A stretch of DNA of 64,000 nt, taken from NCBI RefSeq assembly GCF_003053725.1, contig NZ_QAYC01000001.1, forward strand, positions 496,001 to 560,000, read 5' to 3'. Positions 8,752 through 19,215 of this stretch are shown here, piece by piece. Position 1 is the stretch's first letter; each line of letters starts with the position of its first letter. The DNA is from Rhodovulum kholense (GTDB lineage: Bacteria > Pseudomonadota > Alphaproteobacteria > Rhodobacterales > Rhodobacteraceae). Position numbers and translations under genes: made by a program. The notes beneath the pieces were generated by a model that was not told the origin of the DNA, did no database searches, and was given only the letters and a program-made list of their open reading frames with translations.

Positions 8752-11364
8752 TTGACCGGCTCGCTCTCCGCCGTCCTGGCCGGGGTCGATGTCGGCCGCC
8801 GCTTCCTGCTGCTGACCGCGGCCGGGTATCTGACGGCGCTGGCTTCGATCGCGGCGGCGCTGTGGCTTGTCGCGGTCCCGGCGCTCCACAAGCTGCATCT
8901 GGCCGCGCTCGAAACCCAGGCCCAGACCCGGGCCGGATCGGTGCAGGATACGCTGGACCTGGTGCTGGCCGAAGCCCTGTCGCTGGCCCGCGCGCCTCAG
9001 ACGGGCGCCTATCTCAGCTCTGACGCGGGGGCCCGGACCACCCGGATGCGCCGCGCGCTCGAGCGGCTGAGCGACGGGGTCACCGCCCAGGTTCTGCTTT
9101 TCGACCGCAACGGGACGGTCCGGCTTCGAACCCCGGGGGTGATGGTGCGTCCGGTCTTCGGCCTGGCCGAAACGCGGCAAGGGCTCAGCCAGCTTGCCGC
9201 CGGCCGCATCGGCAGCGAACCCCTGATCTCGTACCGCCCCGGCCGCGGTGGCAACAGCGTCGACTCGGCCTTCCTTATGTCGATCCCGGTCTTCGCGGGC
9301 GGCCAGCCGCGCGGCATGCTGGTGATCGAAAAGCACCTCGATCTCAGCCGCGTGCTGACCGGCGACGCGGTCTCTGCCAAGACCCGGCTGGCCACCGCCT
9401 TTCAGGTGGCGATGTATCCCGACTGGACCGGCCATCGCGACGACCTGATCGCCGCCCCGGTCGCGGGCACCGATTTCTTCGTCGTGATCGAACGCAATAC
9501 CCGGCTGACCGGTCGGCTTGCGCGTGAGATGGGGCGCGAGGTCGTCCTGTTTACCGGGCTGGCTCTGCTCGTGCCCTTCGTGGCGATGGGGCTTGCCGGC
9601 CACCGCTTCATCGTCGCCCCGCACCGGGCGCTGGAACAAAGCCGCCGCGACCTGGCCACCAGCCGGGACGAACTGGCCGAACTGGCGCAGATCGCCCGCA
9701 TGTCGAGCGACTCGATCGTCGTCTCCGACGCCCAGCGGCGCATCGTCTGGACCAATCCCGCCTTCCTGGCGCTGACCGGCTACACCGCCCGCGAGGTGCT
9801 GGGCCGCGATGCCGATGCCCTGCTGCAGGGCCCCGACACCGACCCGGCGGCTGGCCGGCGTCTGCGCGAGGCCATCGCGCGCAAGGAACCGGTGCGCGCC
9901 GAGATCCTGAACTACCGCCGCGACGGCACGCCGTTCTGGGCCCATCTCAGCATCACGCCGATTTTCGACGCCGATGGCCGGGTGATCCGCTTTGCCGCGA
10001 TCTCGACCGACATCACCCGGCGCAAGACCTATGAGGGCGAGCTTGAGCGTGCCCGGCACGAGCTTGAACACCAGGCGCTGCATGACAGCCTCACCGGCCT
10101 GCCGAACCGCCGCGCCCTCGAACGCCTGTTCGCCGGGATCGACCCCGAGGGCGACCCGCGCAGCGTGGTCCGCATCGACCTCGATCATTTCAAGAACGTC
10201 AACGACACCCACGGCCACGCCGCGGGCGATCACGTCCTGATCCGGGTCGCCGAGATCCTGCGCGAGGGCACGGATCCGGGCGATGTTCCGGCCCGGATCG
10301 GCGGCGACGAATTCGTGATCGTGCTGGGACCGGGCCGCGATACCGACGACGCGATGCGCCTGGCGGACCGTCTGCGCAACGAAATCGGCCGCGATATCCC
10401 GTACCAGAACAAGACCTGCCGGATCGGCGCCAGTTTCGGCATCTGCGGCACGGGCGACGGGCTGGTCGACATCGGCGCGCTTCTGGTCAGCGCCGACGCC
10501 GCGCTTTACGCCTCGAAGGATGACGGGCGCAGCGCGATCACGCTTTACACGCCCGAACTGCATCGCGACGTTCAGGAAAAGCGAAGGCTCGCCGTCGAGA
10601 TCGAGCGGGCCGTCCTGAACGAGGAATTCCTGCCCTATTTCCAGCCCCAGTTCGACGCCGTCTCGGGCGCGCTTGTCGGGGTCGAGACCCTGGCACGATG
10701 GCAGCATCCGGTGCGCGGCATCCTGCCGCCCGCCGCCTTTCTGGGGCTGGCCGCGCAGATGTCGATGATGCCCGAAATTGACCGAATCATCTATCGCAAG
10801 GGCCTGCAGGAGGTCGCCGCCATGAACCGCGCGGGCTTCGACATTCCCAAGGTCTCGTTCAACGCGGGCGTCGCGCAGCTGCGCGAAACCGACCTGCCGG
10901 GCATCGCGGCGGCCATCGACCTCGGCCCGACGCGGATCGCCGTCGAGATCCTCGAAAGCGTTCTGGTCGAGGAACAGACCGACGAATTCGGGTTTCACGT
11001 CGATCTGCTGCGCGACTACGGGTTCGGCATCGAGATCGACGATTTCGGTTCGGGGCATGCCTCGGTGGTGGGGCTGATGCAGCTCGCGCCCGACGTCATG
11101 AAGATCGACCAGCGGCTGATCGTGCCCGTCACCCGGACCGAGCGGGCCCGCCGACTGGTGCGCAGCATCGTCGATATCGGCCACACATTCGGCATCGGGG
11201 TAACCGCCGAAGGGGTCGAGACCGCCGCCCATGCCGAGATCCTCGCAGCCCTCGGCTGCCACACCCTGCAGGGCTTTCATTTCGCCCGCCCGCTCGCGCC
11301 GAAGGAGCTGTGCACTCGGCTGAGCGAGGGGCGGATGGGCCCCGGCGCCTCCTCGGTCGCCTGA
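8752..11364 (+). CDS. Membrane PAS-GGDEF-EAL cyclic-di-GMP protein
   Basis: An approximately 870-residue inner-membrane signalling protein. A first membrane helix (FLLLTAAGYLTALASIAAALWLVA) and a second (VVLFTGLALLVPFVAMGLAG) flank a periplasmic sensor of about 220 residues. Then come a PAS domain (DSIVVSDAQRRIVWTNPAFLALTGY), a GGDEF domain with an intact GGDEF motif near residue 517, and an EAL domain. In the latter the EAL triplet reads ETL near residue 645, while the later metal-site segments IDDFGSGHAS, MKID and AEGVE are kept. Both synthesis and hydrolysis of c-di-GMP are therefore possible. The start is uncertain: a TTG at 8752 opens the conserved part, and an ATG at 8521 would add 77 residues that do not look coding. 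Confidence 0.85.
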   Translation: MTGSLSAVLAGVDVGRRFLLLTAAGYLTALASIAAALWLVAVPALHKLHLAALETQAQTRAGSVQDTLDLVLAEALSLARAPQTGAYLSSDAGARTTRMRRALERLSDGVTAQVLLFDRNGTVRLRTPGVMVRPVFGLAETRQGLSQLAAGRIGSEPLISYRPGRGGNSVDSAFLMSIPVFAGGQPRGMLVIEKHLDLSRVLTGDAVSAKTRLATAFQVAMYPDWTGHRDDLIAAPVAGTDFFVVIERNTRLTGRLAREMGREVVLFTGLALLVPFVAMGLAGHRFIVAPHRALEQSRRDLATSRDELAELAQIARMSSDSIVVSDAQRRIVWTNPAFLALTGYTAREVLGRDADALLQGPDTDPAAGRRLREAIARKEPVRAEILNYRRDGTPFWAHLSITPIFDADGRVIRFAAISTDITRRKTYEGELERARHELEHQALHDSLTGLPNRRALERLFAGIDPEGDPRSVVRIDLDHFKNVNDTHGHAAGDHVLIRVAEILREGTDPGDVPARIGGDEFVIVLGPGRDTDDAMRLADRLRNEIGRDIPYQNKTCRIGASFGICGTGDGLVDIGALLVSADAALYASKDDGRSAITLYTPELHRDVQEKRRLAVEIERAVLNEEFLPYFQPQFDAVSGALVGVETLARWQHPVRGILPPAAFLGLAAQMSMMPEIDRIIYRKGLQEVAAMNRAGFDIPKVSFNAGVAQLRETDLPGIAAAIDLGPTRIAVEILESVLVEEQTDEFGFHVDLLRDYGFGIEIDDFGSGHASVVGLMQLAPDVMKIDQRLIVPVTRTERARRLVRSIVDIGHTFGIGVTAEGVETAAHAEILAALGCHTLQGFHFARPLAPKELCTRLSEGRMGPGASSVA

Positions 11365-11443
11365 GCCGGGGCGCATGAGACCGGGTTTCGCTCGGGCTTC
11401 AAGGTTTTCGTAACCCATTCGGCGTAGGACCGGGAGTGACTTG

Positions 11444-13348
11444 ATGAGCAGGGAGAATCCCGTGACTGGCTTTGCAAACGAGATGTCCCCGGCGTCGGCG
11501 ATCCCCGGCCCGGACACCGCGGCCGCGGAGGCGACTGCCACCGTCGAGCCTCAGCCGACCCACCTTCTGACCATGTCCCGCGGCGCGCCCGAGGCCGTGC
11601 CCGCCTCTGCGATGCGGGTGCTGCGCGCGATGGGTGTCGAGGCCGTCATGATGCCCGGACAGGGCGTCGGGCTGACCTTCCGGCGCGAAATCCCCAATTT
11701 CCTCCGGCTCGATCCCTTCCGCCTGACCGATCTCGCCCCCGCGGAATCGCCGTCCGATCCGGAGGCCGAGGTCGACCTCGTCGAGACGGACATGACGCAC
11801 GAGGCCGATGCGGACGCCATGGGCGAGGACACGGCCTCGGAAGACATCGGGTCCGAAGCGACCGATGAAACGGGCGAAGACAGCTTGGACCTCGGCGCCG
11901 AGGACGTCCCGGCCACCGATCTTGCCGACACCGATCCTGCCGACACCGATCTCGGCGACACCGACCTTTGCGACGCGGGCCTGGCCGAGGCGGATGTTCC
12001 GGAATCCGACCTGGATCTGTCCGAAACCGACGCCGCCGATGCAGATCTGCCCGCCTTCGACGAGGCCGACACGGACGAGACCGGACTCGATATGGCGGCC
12101 GGGTCCGATGACGCCGAACCGCTCGGTGTCGATGCGATGGCCGGGGATGTGGACGATGGCCTCTCTGACGCGGCCCCGATGGACCTGACCGAGGCCGGGA
12201 TGCCCGCCGACGACGGGACGGCCGCAGAGATGGACGAGCCTGTCGCTTTCGGCAGCGCTGAAACCGTGGCCGAGTCGATGAAATTCGGCGCCGACGAGTT
12301 CCATCTCGACGCCCCCGAAGACGACGCGCTCGACACGGCGGGCGAAGACATGCTTCTGGGGGATGAAGGCATGCCTGCGGAGGCGCCCGAAGACCTCGTC
12401 TCCGACGAGATGGGTCCAGAAGACACGGGTCCCGAAGGAATGGGCCACGAAAACATGGGCCACGAAGAAATGGCCGAGGCACCGTCCGACGCAGCGTTCG
12501 ACGCCTGCGGCGAGATGGCCGAAGACGAAGCCCTCGGCGACGAAGGCGACGTTCCGGACCTCGCGGACGAGGCCGCAGAGATCGACGCCCTGACGGATGC
12601 CGACCCTGACGACCTGGGGGCCACACTCGACGCCGACAGTGACGAGACCGCGGAAGTCGATGCCGGGATCGAGGCCGAAGCCCGCATCGGCGACGACGCC
12701 GGGCTCGACCAGATCATGGACCGGCTCGACCTCATCGAATTCATGCTGTGCGGTCAGCGCGACGGCGAGGCCGGTTCCGCCGAATCAGATCCGGGCGAAA
12801 GCCTCGGCACGCGGATCTCGCAGATCGAGGCCGGGCTGGCCCGTGTCGAAGCCGAACAGGGGCGTCTCGCCGAAGGGCTCGACCGGGTCGAGGCCGCCGT
12901 GTCCCGCATCGAGTCCGCGCTCGAGGGACTCGCCGGTCAGGCAGCCGCGCCTGCCGCGCCCGCTGACGGTGGCGCAACCCTGGGTGACGCGCTCGACGCG
13001 GTGGATCAGCGGATCGAGGCCATCGCGGATCGTCTGACCGAGGTGCAATCGTCGCATTCGGGCGAGATCGCCGCCCTGATCGAGCGGATCGAGCGGCTCG
13101 CCGAAACCCAGCCCGACGGCAGCGTCAGCGCCGACGACATCGCCGCGCGCGCCATCGAGATCGATGCGCTGTCAAGCCTCGTCACCGCGCTTTCGGAACA
13201 ACTGATGGCGGGTCAGGGCGGTGGCGAACGGAAGGACGGCCTCGAGGAAGTGCTCGAACGTCTCAACGCCACCCAGGAGAGCATCGCTGCCATGGTCAGC
13301 CAGTTGATCGAGGGCACCCCTGCCCCCGAACGCCAGATCAGCGCCTGA
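11444..13348 (+). CDS. Very acidic low-complexity protein with C-terminal coiled coil
   Basis: A protein of about 634 residues with no family I recognise. Residues ~45-100 form the only compact-looking part (SAMRVLRAMGVEAVMMPGQG, then FRREIPNFLRLDPFRLTDL). Residues ~105-425 are extremely rich in Asp, Glu, Ala and Thr with repeats of the TDLADTDPADTDLGDTDL kind and a short MGxE run (MGPEDTGPEGMGHENMGHEEM). From ~430 on there is a coiled coil (LDRVEAAVSRIESALEGLA) that ends near the C-terminus. There is no signal peptide. The ATG is preceded by CGGGAG; a GTG 18 bases on also has a good ribosome site. A strong hairpin follows the stop. Function unknown. Confidence 0.65.
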   Translation: MSRENPVTGFANEMSPASAIPGPDTAAAEATATVEPQPTHLLTMSRGAPEAVPASAMRVLRAMGVEAVMMPGQGVGLTFRREIPNFLRLDPFRLTDLAPAESPSDPEAEVDLVETDMTHEADADAMGEDTASEDIGSEATDETGEDSLDLGAEDVPATDLADTDPADTDLGDTDLCDAGLAEADVPESDLDLSETDAADADLPAFDEADTDETGLDMAAGSDDAEPLGVDAMAGDVDDGLSDAAPMDLTEAGMPADDGTAAEMDEPVAFGSAETVAESMKFGADEFHLDAPEDDALDTAGEDMLLGDEGMPAEAPEDLVSDEMGPEDTGPEGMGHENMGHEEMAEAPSDAAFDACGEMAEDEALGDEGDVPDLADEAAEIDALTDADPDDLGATLDADSDETAEVDAGIEAEARIGDDAGLDQIMDRLDLIEFMLCGQRDGEAGSAESDPGESLGTRISQIEAGLARVEAEQGRLAEGLDRVEAAVSRIESALEGLAGQAAAPAAPADGGATLGDALDAVDQRIEAIADRLTEVQSSHSGEIAALIERIERLAETQPDGSVSADDIAARAIEIDALSSLVTALSEQLMAGQGGGERKDGLEEVLERLNATQESIAAMVSQLIEGTPAPERQISA

Positions 13349-13398
13349 TTTTCGTCCGGGTCTCCGCGTTTCCCCCCTTGCGTGGCCCCGGACAGACC

Positions 13399-13430
13399 GG
13401 ACCCCGGTCCCGATTTCGGGACCGGGGTCC
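13399..13430 (+). terminator. Strong hairpin after acidic-protein gene
   Basis: A perfect 15-bp inverted repeat starting GGACCCCGGTCCCGA with only two bases between arms. It lies 51 bp after the stop codon. The following bases are GCCTTGTTTC, a weak T-rich tail. It is the most stable short hairpin I noticed in the window. Confidence 0.6.
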
Positions 13431-13591
13431 GCCTTGTTTCGCAGGCCTGTTCGAAACCTCGCGCCTGCGACGCTCCGGCGGCGGTCCCGTCTTTGACCAC
13501 CAGTCCTCCGATTTCGGGCGCGCCGTTACAGCCATCGGGCAACTCGGGCCCAACACGCGCCCGGACCGATCAGCGGAGAAAGCCGCGGCCC

Positions 13592-13620
13592 GCCGCCAGA
13601 GGGCGGCAACGGCCCGTTTT
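13592..13620 (+). terminator. Terminator-like hairpin with T-rich tail in non-coding gap
   Basis: GCCGCC, loop AGAG, GGCGGC, followed after seven bases by GTTTTCTTTCC. It lies about 240 bp past the nearest upstream stop, too far to be an obvious primary terminator for that gene. On the other strand it lies beyond the end of the cox operon. Confidence 0.35.
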
Positions 13621-13813
13621 CTTTCCAGACCCCCAACGGGTCGTCAGGACCGCACCAAGACTTGCACGCTCGGGAAGCCGCGTCTTTGGAGCGGTGCCGA
13701 GTTTCGGCCGCAATCAGAGGTCACCTGTTGCCCGAGGGACGACACCGTCGATTGAAACGACCCGCACCTGGCGGGCCTTTCCATCGGAAAGGTCCAGGCC
13801 CGGTGGTCACGCC

Positions 13814-14602
13814 TCAGGCCGCCGCAACCGCCCGCCCGGTCAGGACCCGGATCAGATGCGCGCGGTACTCGGGCGAGCCGTGCAGATCGCCGATCATGCC
13901 CTCTGGGTCGACGCTGAGCCCCGCCACCGCCTCGGGCCGGAAATCGTCCGACAGCGCGGCCTCGGCCTCGGTCCAGCGGAAGACCCCGTCTTCCGAGGCG
14001 CCGGTCACTGCCACCCGCACCCCGTCCCCGAACCGCGCGATGAAAACGCCCACCAGCGCGAAGCGCGAGGCCGGCTGGGCGAATTTCACATAGGCCGCCT
14101 GCTCGGGCACCGGAAAACGGATCTCGGTGATGATCTCGCCCTCTTCCAGGGCGGTGGCAAACATGCCCTCGAAATAGTCATCGGCCGCGATTTCGCGGGT
14201 ATTGGTCCGGATCGTGGCACCGGAGGCCAGCACCGCCGCCGGATAGCAGGCCGAGGGGTCGTTATTGGCCAGCGAGCCGCCGATGGTGCCGCGGTTGCGC
14301 ACCGCCGGATCGCCGATATGGGCGGCCAGATCGGCCAGCGCCGGATAGGTCGCCGCGGCCTCGGCCGCCACCGTCGCATGGGACGTCGCCGCGCCGATGC
14401 AAAGCGCGCCGTCATCGGCCACGCAGATGCCCTTCAGTTCGTCGATGCCGGTCAGGCTGACCAGCCGGGCGGGGCTTGCCAGCCGCTGCTTGAGCGCCGG
14501 GATCAGGGTCTGCCCGCCGCCAAGCGCCTGCGCCTCTTCCTGCCCCAGCGCCGTGACGGCCGCGTCGAGCGTGGTCGGACGGTCGATTTCGAACGCATAC
14601 AT
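13814..14602 (-). CDS. coxM: CO dehydrogenase-family FAD-binding subunit
   Basis: A 262-residue medium subunit of the xanthine oxidase/CO dehydrogenase family, which passes electrons from the iron-sulfur subunit to FAD. The N-terminal FAD-binding signature is present as [19 protein letters not shown] and the second as [27 protein letters not shown], both in the usual places (residues ~26-45 and ~97-123). It is the last gene of a four-gene operon and begins 10 bp after the large subunit. The cox name is by family; the true substrate of form II enzymes is often not CO. Confidence 0.88.
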   Translation of the reverse strand: MYAFEIDRPTTLDAAVTALGQEEAQALGGGQTLIPALKQRLASPARLVSLTGIDELKGICVADDGALCIGAATSHATVAAEAAATYPALADLAAHIGDPAVRNRGTIGGSLANNDPSACYPAAVLASGATIRTNTREIAADDYFEGMFATALEEGEIITEIRFPVPEQAAYVKFAQPASRFALVGVFIARFGDGVRVAVTGASEDGVFRWTEAEAALSDDFRPEAVAGLSVDPEGMIGDLHGSPEYRAHLIRVLTGRAVAAA

Positions 14603-14612
14603 GGTCTTCTCC

Positions 14613-16979
14613 TCAGCCCTGCATCGCCGCCCAGACGCGCGAGGGCGTCAGCGGCATGTCGATATGGGTGACGCCGGTATGGCCCGCGCGCTGCAGCGCA
14701 TCGACCACGGCATTGACCACCGCGGGCGGCGATCCGATGGCGCCCGCCTCGCCGCAGCCCTTCACGCCCAGCGGGTTATGGGTGCAGGGCGTGGCGCAGG
14801 AATGATCGACCCGATAGAACGGCACATCGTCGGCGCGCGGCATGGCGTAGTCCATGTAGGACCCCGACAGAAGCTGGCCGTAGTCGTCATAGGAGGCGGC
14901 CTCCAGCAGCGCCTGGCCCACGCCCTGCGCGATCCCGCCATGGACCTGGCCCGACACGATCATCGGGTTGACGATATTGCCGAAATCGTCGGCGGCGGCG
15001 AAGGAGCAGACGGTAACCTTGCCGGTGTCCGGATCGACCTCGACCTCGCAGGCATAGACGCCCGCGGGATAGGTGAAGTTGTTGGGGTCGTAGAAGGCGG
15101 TTTCCTCGAGCCCGGGCTCGATATCCTCGAGCGGGTAGTTGTGGGGGACATAGGCCGCGAGGGTGACATCGCCCCAGGCGACCGACTTGTCGGTACCCGC
15201 GACCGAGAACCTGCCGTCCTTCAGCTCGATGTCTTCGGGCGCGGCCTCCATCAGGTGGGCCGCGATCTTCTTGGCCTTGGCGATGATCTTGTTCGTCGCC
15301 CGGACCATCGCCGAGCCGCCCACCGCGAGGCTGCGCGACCCGTAGGTGCCCATGCCCATCGGCGTGTTGGCGGTGTCGCCATGGACGATCTCGACCATGT
15401 CCTCTCCGATGCCGATCATGTCGGCAACGACCTGGGCGAAGGTGGTCTCGTGGCCCTGCCCGTGGCTGTGCGAGCCGGTCATCACGACCAGCCCGCCGGT
15501 GGCGTTGACCCGGACGGTCGCGCTTTCATAAAGCCCCGCGCGGGCGCCGAGCTGGCCCACGAGCTGGCTGGGTGCGATCCCGCAGGCCTCGATATAGCAG
15601 TTGAGCCCGAGCCCGCGGAGCATGCCGCGGGACTTGCTGTCGGCCAGACGCGCCTCGAAACCCGCGACATCGGCAATCTCCAGCAGCTTGTCGAGGGTCG
15701 CGTTGTAATCGCCGGTGTCGTATTCGACGGCGACGGGGGTCGCGTAGGGAAATTCGGTGATGAAGTTCCGGCGCCGGATCTCGACCGGGTCGATCCCCAT
15801 CTCGCGCGCAGCCTTGTCGATGACCCGTTCGAGTTGGTAGGTGGCCTCGGGCCGCCCGGCGCCGCGATAGGCATCGACCGGCACGGTATTTGTGAAGACC
15901 GCCTTGACGTTCACATAGATGAGCGGGGTCTTGTAATTGCCCGCCATCAGCGTGCCGTGCAGCCAGGTCGGGATAGAGGGCGCGAAGGTCGAGAGGTAGG
16001 CGCCCATATTGGCATGGGTCTCGGTCCGGAGCGCCTGGAAATGCCCCTCGGCGTCGAGCGCCAGTTCGATCCGGGTGACATGGTCGCGGCCATGGGCGTC
16101 GGAGATGAAGGCCTCGGACCGGGTGCAGGTCCATTTCACCGGGCGCTTGAGCTGTTTCGCGGCGAAGGTGCAGAAGGCCTCTTCGGCGTAGTGGAAGATC
16201 TTCGAGCCGAAGCCGCCACCCACGTCAGGGGCTATGACACGGAGCTTGTGTTCGGGGATGCCCAGCACGAAGGCGCCCATCAGCAGCCGGATCACATGCG
16301 GGTTCTGCGAGGTGGTGTAAAGCGTCGAGTCCTCGGTCGCCGGGTTGAAATCGCCCAGCGCGACGCGCGGCTCCATGGCGTTCGGCACGAGCCGCTGGTT
16401 CACCAGATCGAGGGTGGTGACATGGGCGGCGGTCTCGAAGGCGGCATCGACCGCCGCGCGGTTTTCCTCGACGAAGCCCCAGTCATAGCAGAGGTTGTTT
16501 TTCAGCTCGTCATGGACGAGGGGGGCGTCGGGGTCGAGCGCGGCTTTCATGTCGAGCACGGCCGGAAGCTCGTCGATCTCGACCTCGACCGCCTCGGCGG
16601 CGTCGCGGGCCTGCTCGGCGGTTTCGGCGACGACGACGGCCACCGGGTCGCCGACATGGCGGACCTTGCCGCGCGCCAGCACCGGGTGGCCGGGTTCCTG
16701 CATCGGCTGACCGAAGCGGTCGGTCACCAGCCAGCCGCAGGGCAGACCGCCCACCCCTTCGAAATCGGCACCGGTGAACACGCGCAGCACGCCCGGCATG
16801 GCCTCGGCGGCGGATGTGTCGACTCCGGTCAGGCGGCCATGGGCGACCTGCGAGCGCACGAACCAGGCATGGGCCTGACCGGGCAGGTTGATGTCGTCGG
16901 TGTAGCGGCCCTTGCCGGTGAGGAACCGCTTGTCTTCGCGCCGCTTCGAGCTGGCGCCGATGCCATGATCTTTCGGCAT
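14613..16979 (-). CDS. coxL: CO dehydrogenase-family molybdopterin large subunit, form II
   Basis: A 788-residue catalytic subunit of a molybdenum hydroxylase. The active-site loop at about residues 370-376 reads AYRGAGR, the form II signature; true form I CO dehydrogenases have AYxCSFR there. Other family features are the N-terminal [29 protein letters not shown], the [16 protein letters not shown] loop and the [20 protein letters not shown] end that contains the catalytic glutamate. Oxidation of CO is therefore possible but not assured; other aldehydes or N-heterocycles are alternatives. The start chosen is the ATG giving MPKDHGIG; the longer open frame upstream has no conserved residues. 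It lies 70 bp after the small subunit. Confidence 0.9.
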   Translation of the reverse strand: MPKDHGIGASSKRREDKRFLTGKGRYTDDINLPGQAHAWFVRSQVAHGRLTGVDTSAAEAMPGVLRVFTGADFEGVGGLPCGWLVTDRFGQPMQEPGHPVLARGKVRHVGDPVAVVVAETAEQARDAAEAVEVEIDELPAVLDMKAALDPDAPLVHDELKNNLCYDWGFVEENRAAVDAAFETAAHVTTLDLVNQRLVPNAMEPRVALGDFNPATEDSTLYTTSQNPHVIRLLMGAFVLGIPEHKLRVIAPDVGGGFGSKIFHYAEEAFCTFAAKQLKRPVKWTCTRSEAFISDAHGRDHVTRIELALDAEGHFQALRTETHANMGAYLSTFAPSIPTWLHGTLMAGNYKTPLIYVNVKAVFTNTVPVDAYRGAGRPEATYQLERVIDKAAREMGIDPVEIRRRNFITEFPYATPVAVEYDTGDYNATLDKLLEIADVAGFEARLADSKSRGMLRGLGLNCYIEACGIAPSQLVGQLGARAGLYESATVRVNATGGLVVMTGSHSHGQGHETTFAQVVADMIGIGEDMVEIVHGDTANTPMGMGTYGSRSLAVGGSAMVRATNKIIAKAKKIAAHLMEAAPEDIELKDGRFSVAGTDKSVAWGDVTLAAYVPHNYPLEDIEPGLEETAFYDPNNFTYPAGVYACEVEVDPDTGKVTVCSFAAADDFGNIVNPMIVSGQVHGGIAQGVGQALLEAASYDDYGQLLSGSYMDYAMPRADDVPFYRVDHSCATPCTHNPLGVKGCGEAGAIGSPPAVVNAVVDALQRAGHTGVTHIDMPLTPSRVWAAMQG

Positions 16980-17049
16980 TGTTATCCTCCCTGATACGAT
17001 CTTTCTGCGAAAGATCGGTCCGAATTTTCTGCGAAAATTCGTGTCTGCC

Positions 17050-17550
<501 letters not shown>

Positions 17551-17572
17551 TTCCGTCCTCCCTGGATCCCTG

Positions 17573-18127
17573 TCATTCCGCTTCGGCCTTGCGGGTCATC
17601 AGCCGCCCGAGCCAGCCCTTGCCTTTCGGCGCATCCTCTGCCGGGTCCGCGCCCTCCGGTTCGGCGGCCGCCTCTTCCGTTTCCGAGGGGCCTTCGACGA
17701 CCTCCTTGAAGCGGGTGAAGAACTGGTCGCTCAGCTTGTGGGCCACGCCGTGGATCATCCGGCTGCCCAGCTGGGCAAGCTTCCCGCCGACCTCGACCTC
17801 GACCTCGTAGCCGAGCCGCGTGCCCTCGGGGATCTCCTCCAGCGTCACCCGGGCCGCGCCCTTGGCAAAGCCCGCAGCGCCCCCCTTGCCCTCGCCCGAC
17901 AGCGTCAGCGCCGAGGGCTCTTCCATGTCGCTGAGGGTCACATGACCCTTGAAGGTCGCCTTCACCGGGCCGATCTTCTGCAGAACCGTCGCCTCGAAGC
18001 CGTCCTCGGGATTGCCCGACAGCTCCTGACAGCCCGGCAGGCAGGCCTTCAGCACCTCGTCGGTCAGCAATGCCTCCCACACGGTCGCGCGCGGCGCGGC
18101 AATGTCATGCGTTGCAGCGAGTTTCAT
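17573..18127 (-). CDS. coxG: CoxG-like SRPBCC protein
   Basis: A 184-residue START/SRPBCC-fold protein of the CoxG family, found with molybdenum hydroxylase operons; CoxG has been linked to membrane anchoring of CO dehydrogenase and to carrying quinone. The N-terminus [33 protein letters not shown] is the family signature. The last 40 residues are an acidic linker followed by [13 protein letters not shown], a possible membrane-contact tail. It is the first gene of the operon and is 22 bp from coxS. The start chosen is the ATG that opens the conserved fold; a longer frame exists but adds no conserved sequence. Confidence 0.85.
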   Translation of the reverse strand: MKLAATHDIAAPRATVWEALLTDEVLKACLPGCQELSGNPEDGFEATVLQKIGPVKATFKGHVTLSDMEEPSALTLSGEGKGGAAGFAKGAARVTLEEIPEGTRLGYEVEVEVGGKLAQLGSRMIHGVAHKLSDQFFTRFKEVVEGPSETEEAAAEPEGADPAEDAPKGKGWLGRLMTRKAEAE

Positions 18128-18323
18128 CTTGCGCCCCCCTCTTCGCGCCCAGCCTAGGGTGCCCGCGCCTCTGCTGCTATTCGACCAAGGGATTATATCC
18201 CCCGTCATGCCACCGTCGCACTGAAGGGCCGAACCGGGCGGTCCGACCTTGGTGCCGATGGGCGCGGCGCTGCCCGCATGCTAGGCTTCGCCAGACCGCA
18301 ACCAGCCGGGAGACCCAAGGGCC

Positions 18324-19028
18324 ATGACCGCCGTCCAGAACCGCCCGGCCGCAGGACCCGTCCCCCGCCGTTTCGACACGGCGATGGTGATCGACGACCA
18401 TCCGCTTTTCTGCGACGCGCTGTCGATGACGCTGAAATCGGCCGTGGGCATCGGACGGGTCGAGACCAGCGATCACCTGGAGGATGCACTTTCGCGGCTC
18501 GGCCAGGCGCCGCGGCCCGATATCGTGCTGCTCGATCTGAACCTTCCCGATGTCACTGGGCTCGACGGGCTGATCCGGCTGAAGACGGCGGTCGGCGAGA
18601 CCCCGGTGGTGGTCGTGTCCTCGATGGCCGATCCCCGGCTGATCGGCACCGCGATCCGGGCAGGCGCGGCCGGGTTCGTGCCCAAGCACAGCCCCCGCGA
18701 CGTGTTCCGGGCCGCCTTTGCCGCCATCGCCGAGGGCGAGGTCTACGTGCCCGACGGCGTGATGCTGAGCGATTGCTCTGGCGCGACGGCCCGGGACGAC
18801 GCGATCCGGCGGCTTGCGCTGCTGACGCCGCAGCAGGGGCGCATCCTGCAACTGATCTGCGCGGGAAAGCTGAACAAGCAGATTGCCTTCGACCTCTCCA
18901 TCGCCGAAACTACCGTAAAGGCCCATGTCACTGCCATCATGCGCAAGCTCGGGGTCCAAAGCCGGACCCAGGCGGTCCTGATCGCCCAGGAAGCCAGCTT
19001 CTCCGGGGTGATGACCGACCCGAGCTAG
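18324..19028 (+). CDS. LuxR-family response regulator
   Basis: A 234-residue two-component regulator. The receiver domain shows the acidic pair in VIDDHPLF (residues 23-26) and the phospho-acceptor Asp71 in IVLLDLNLPD, with the switch serine/lysine in VVVSSMAD and FVPKHSP. The C-terminal 65 residues are a LuxR-type DNA-binding domain with LTPQQGRILQLICAGKLNKQIAFDLSIAETTVKAH. It is followed by a hybrid kinase of the NahK type, its probable partner. Promoter and target genes cannot be read from the window, although the cox operon is divergent from it. Confidence 0.88.
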   Translation: MTAVQNRPAAGPVPRRFDTAMVIDDHPLFCDALSMTLKSAVGIGRVETSDHLEDALSRLGQAPRPDIVLLDLNLPDVTGLDGLIRLKTAVGETPVVVVSSMADPRLIGTAIRAGAAGFVPKHSPRDVFRAAFAAIAEGEVYVPDGVMLSDCSGATARDDAIRRLALLTPQQGRILQLICAGKLNKQIAFDLSIAETTVKAHVTAIMRKLGVQSRTQAVLIAQEASFSGVMTDPS

Positions 19029-19215
19029 ATGCAGGCCAGCCGGCGCCGGAGCCAACCGGAGCCACCCTAGGGGTCGTCGTCTTTGGGAGGAGATGCATGG
19101 ACCGCACCGCGATACCGGGCCGACACCAGGACCGGCCCGCCTGTCCGCCGGACCGCCAGCGCCTGTCGGGCGCGGCCTGTCCGGCTTCTGGCCCGACCCG
19201 CCCGCGGTACCCGAA

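Larger units (their letters stand above)
13349..13813. other. 465-bp non-coding stretch with three hairpins
   Basis: No convincing gene lies between the acidic protein and the cox operon, although several frames are open because of GC content. The stretch holds a 15-bp perfect stem at 13399-13430, an 8-bp inverted repeat TCGCAGGC/GCCTGCGA at 13439-13470 and a GCCGCC/GGCGGC hairpin at 13592-13607 that is followed by CCCGTTTTCTTTCC. The last could be an independent terminator, which would imply a short transcript in the gap. Confidence 0.4.

Noticed and set aside
13445-13475. A tRNA T-arm-like GTTCGAAAC segment
   Set aside because: No acceptor, D or anticodon stems fit around it; it is part of a simple inverted repeat.
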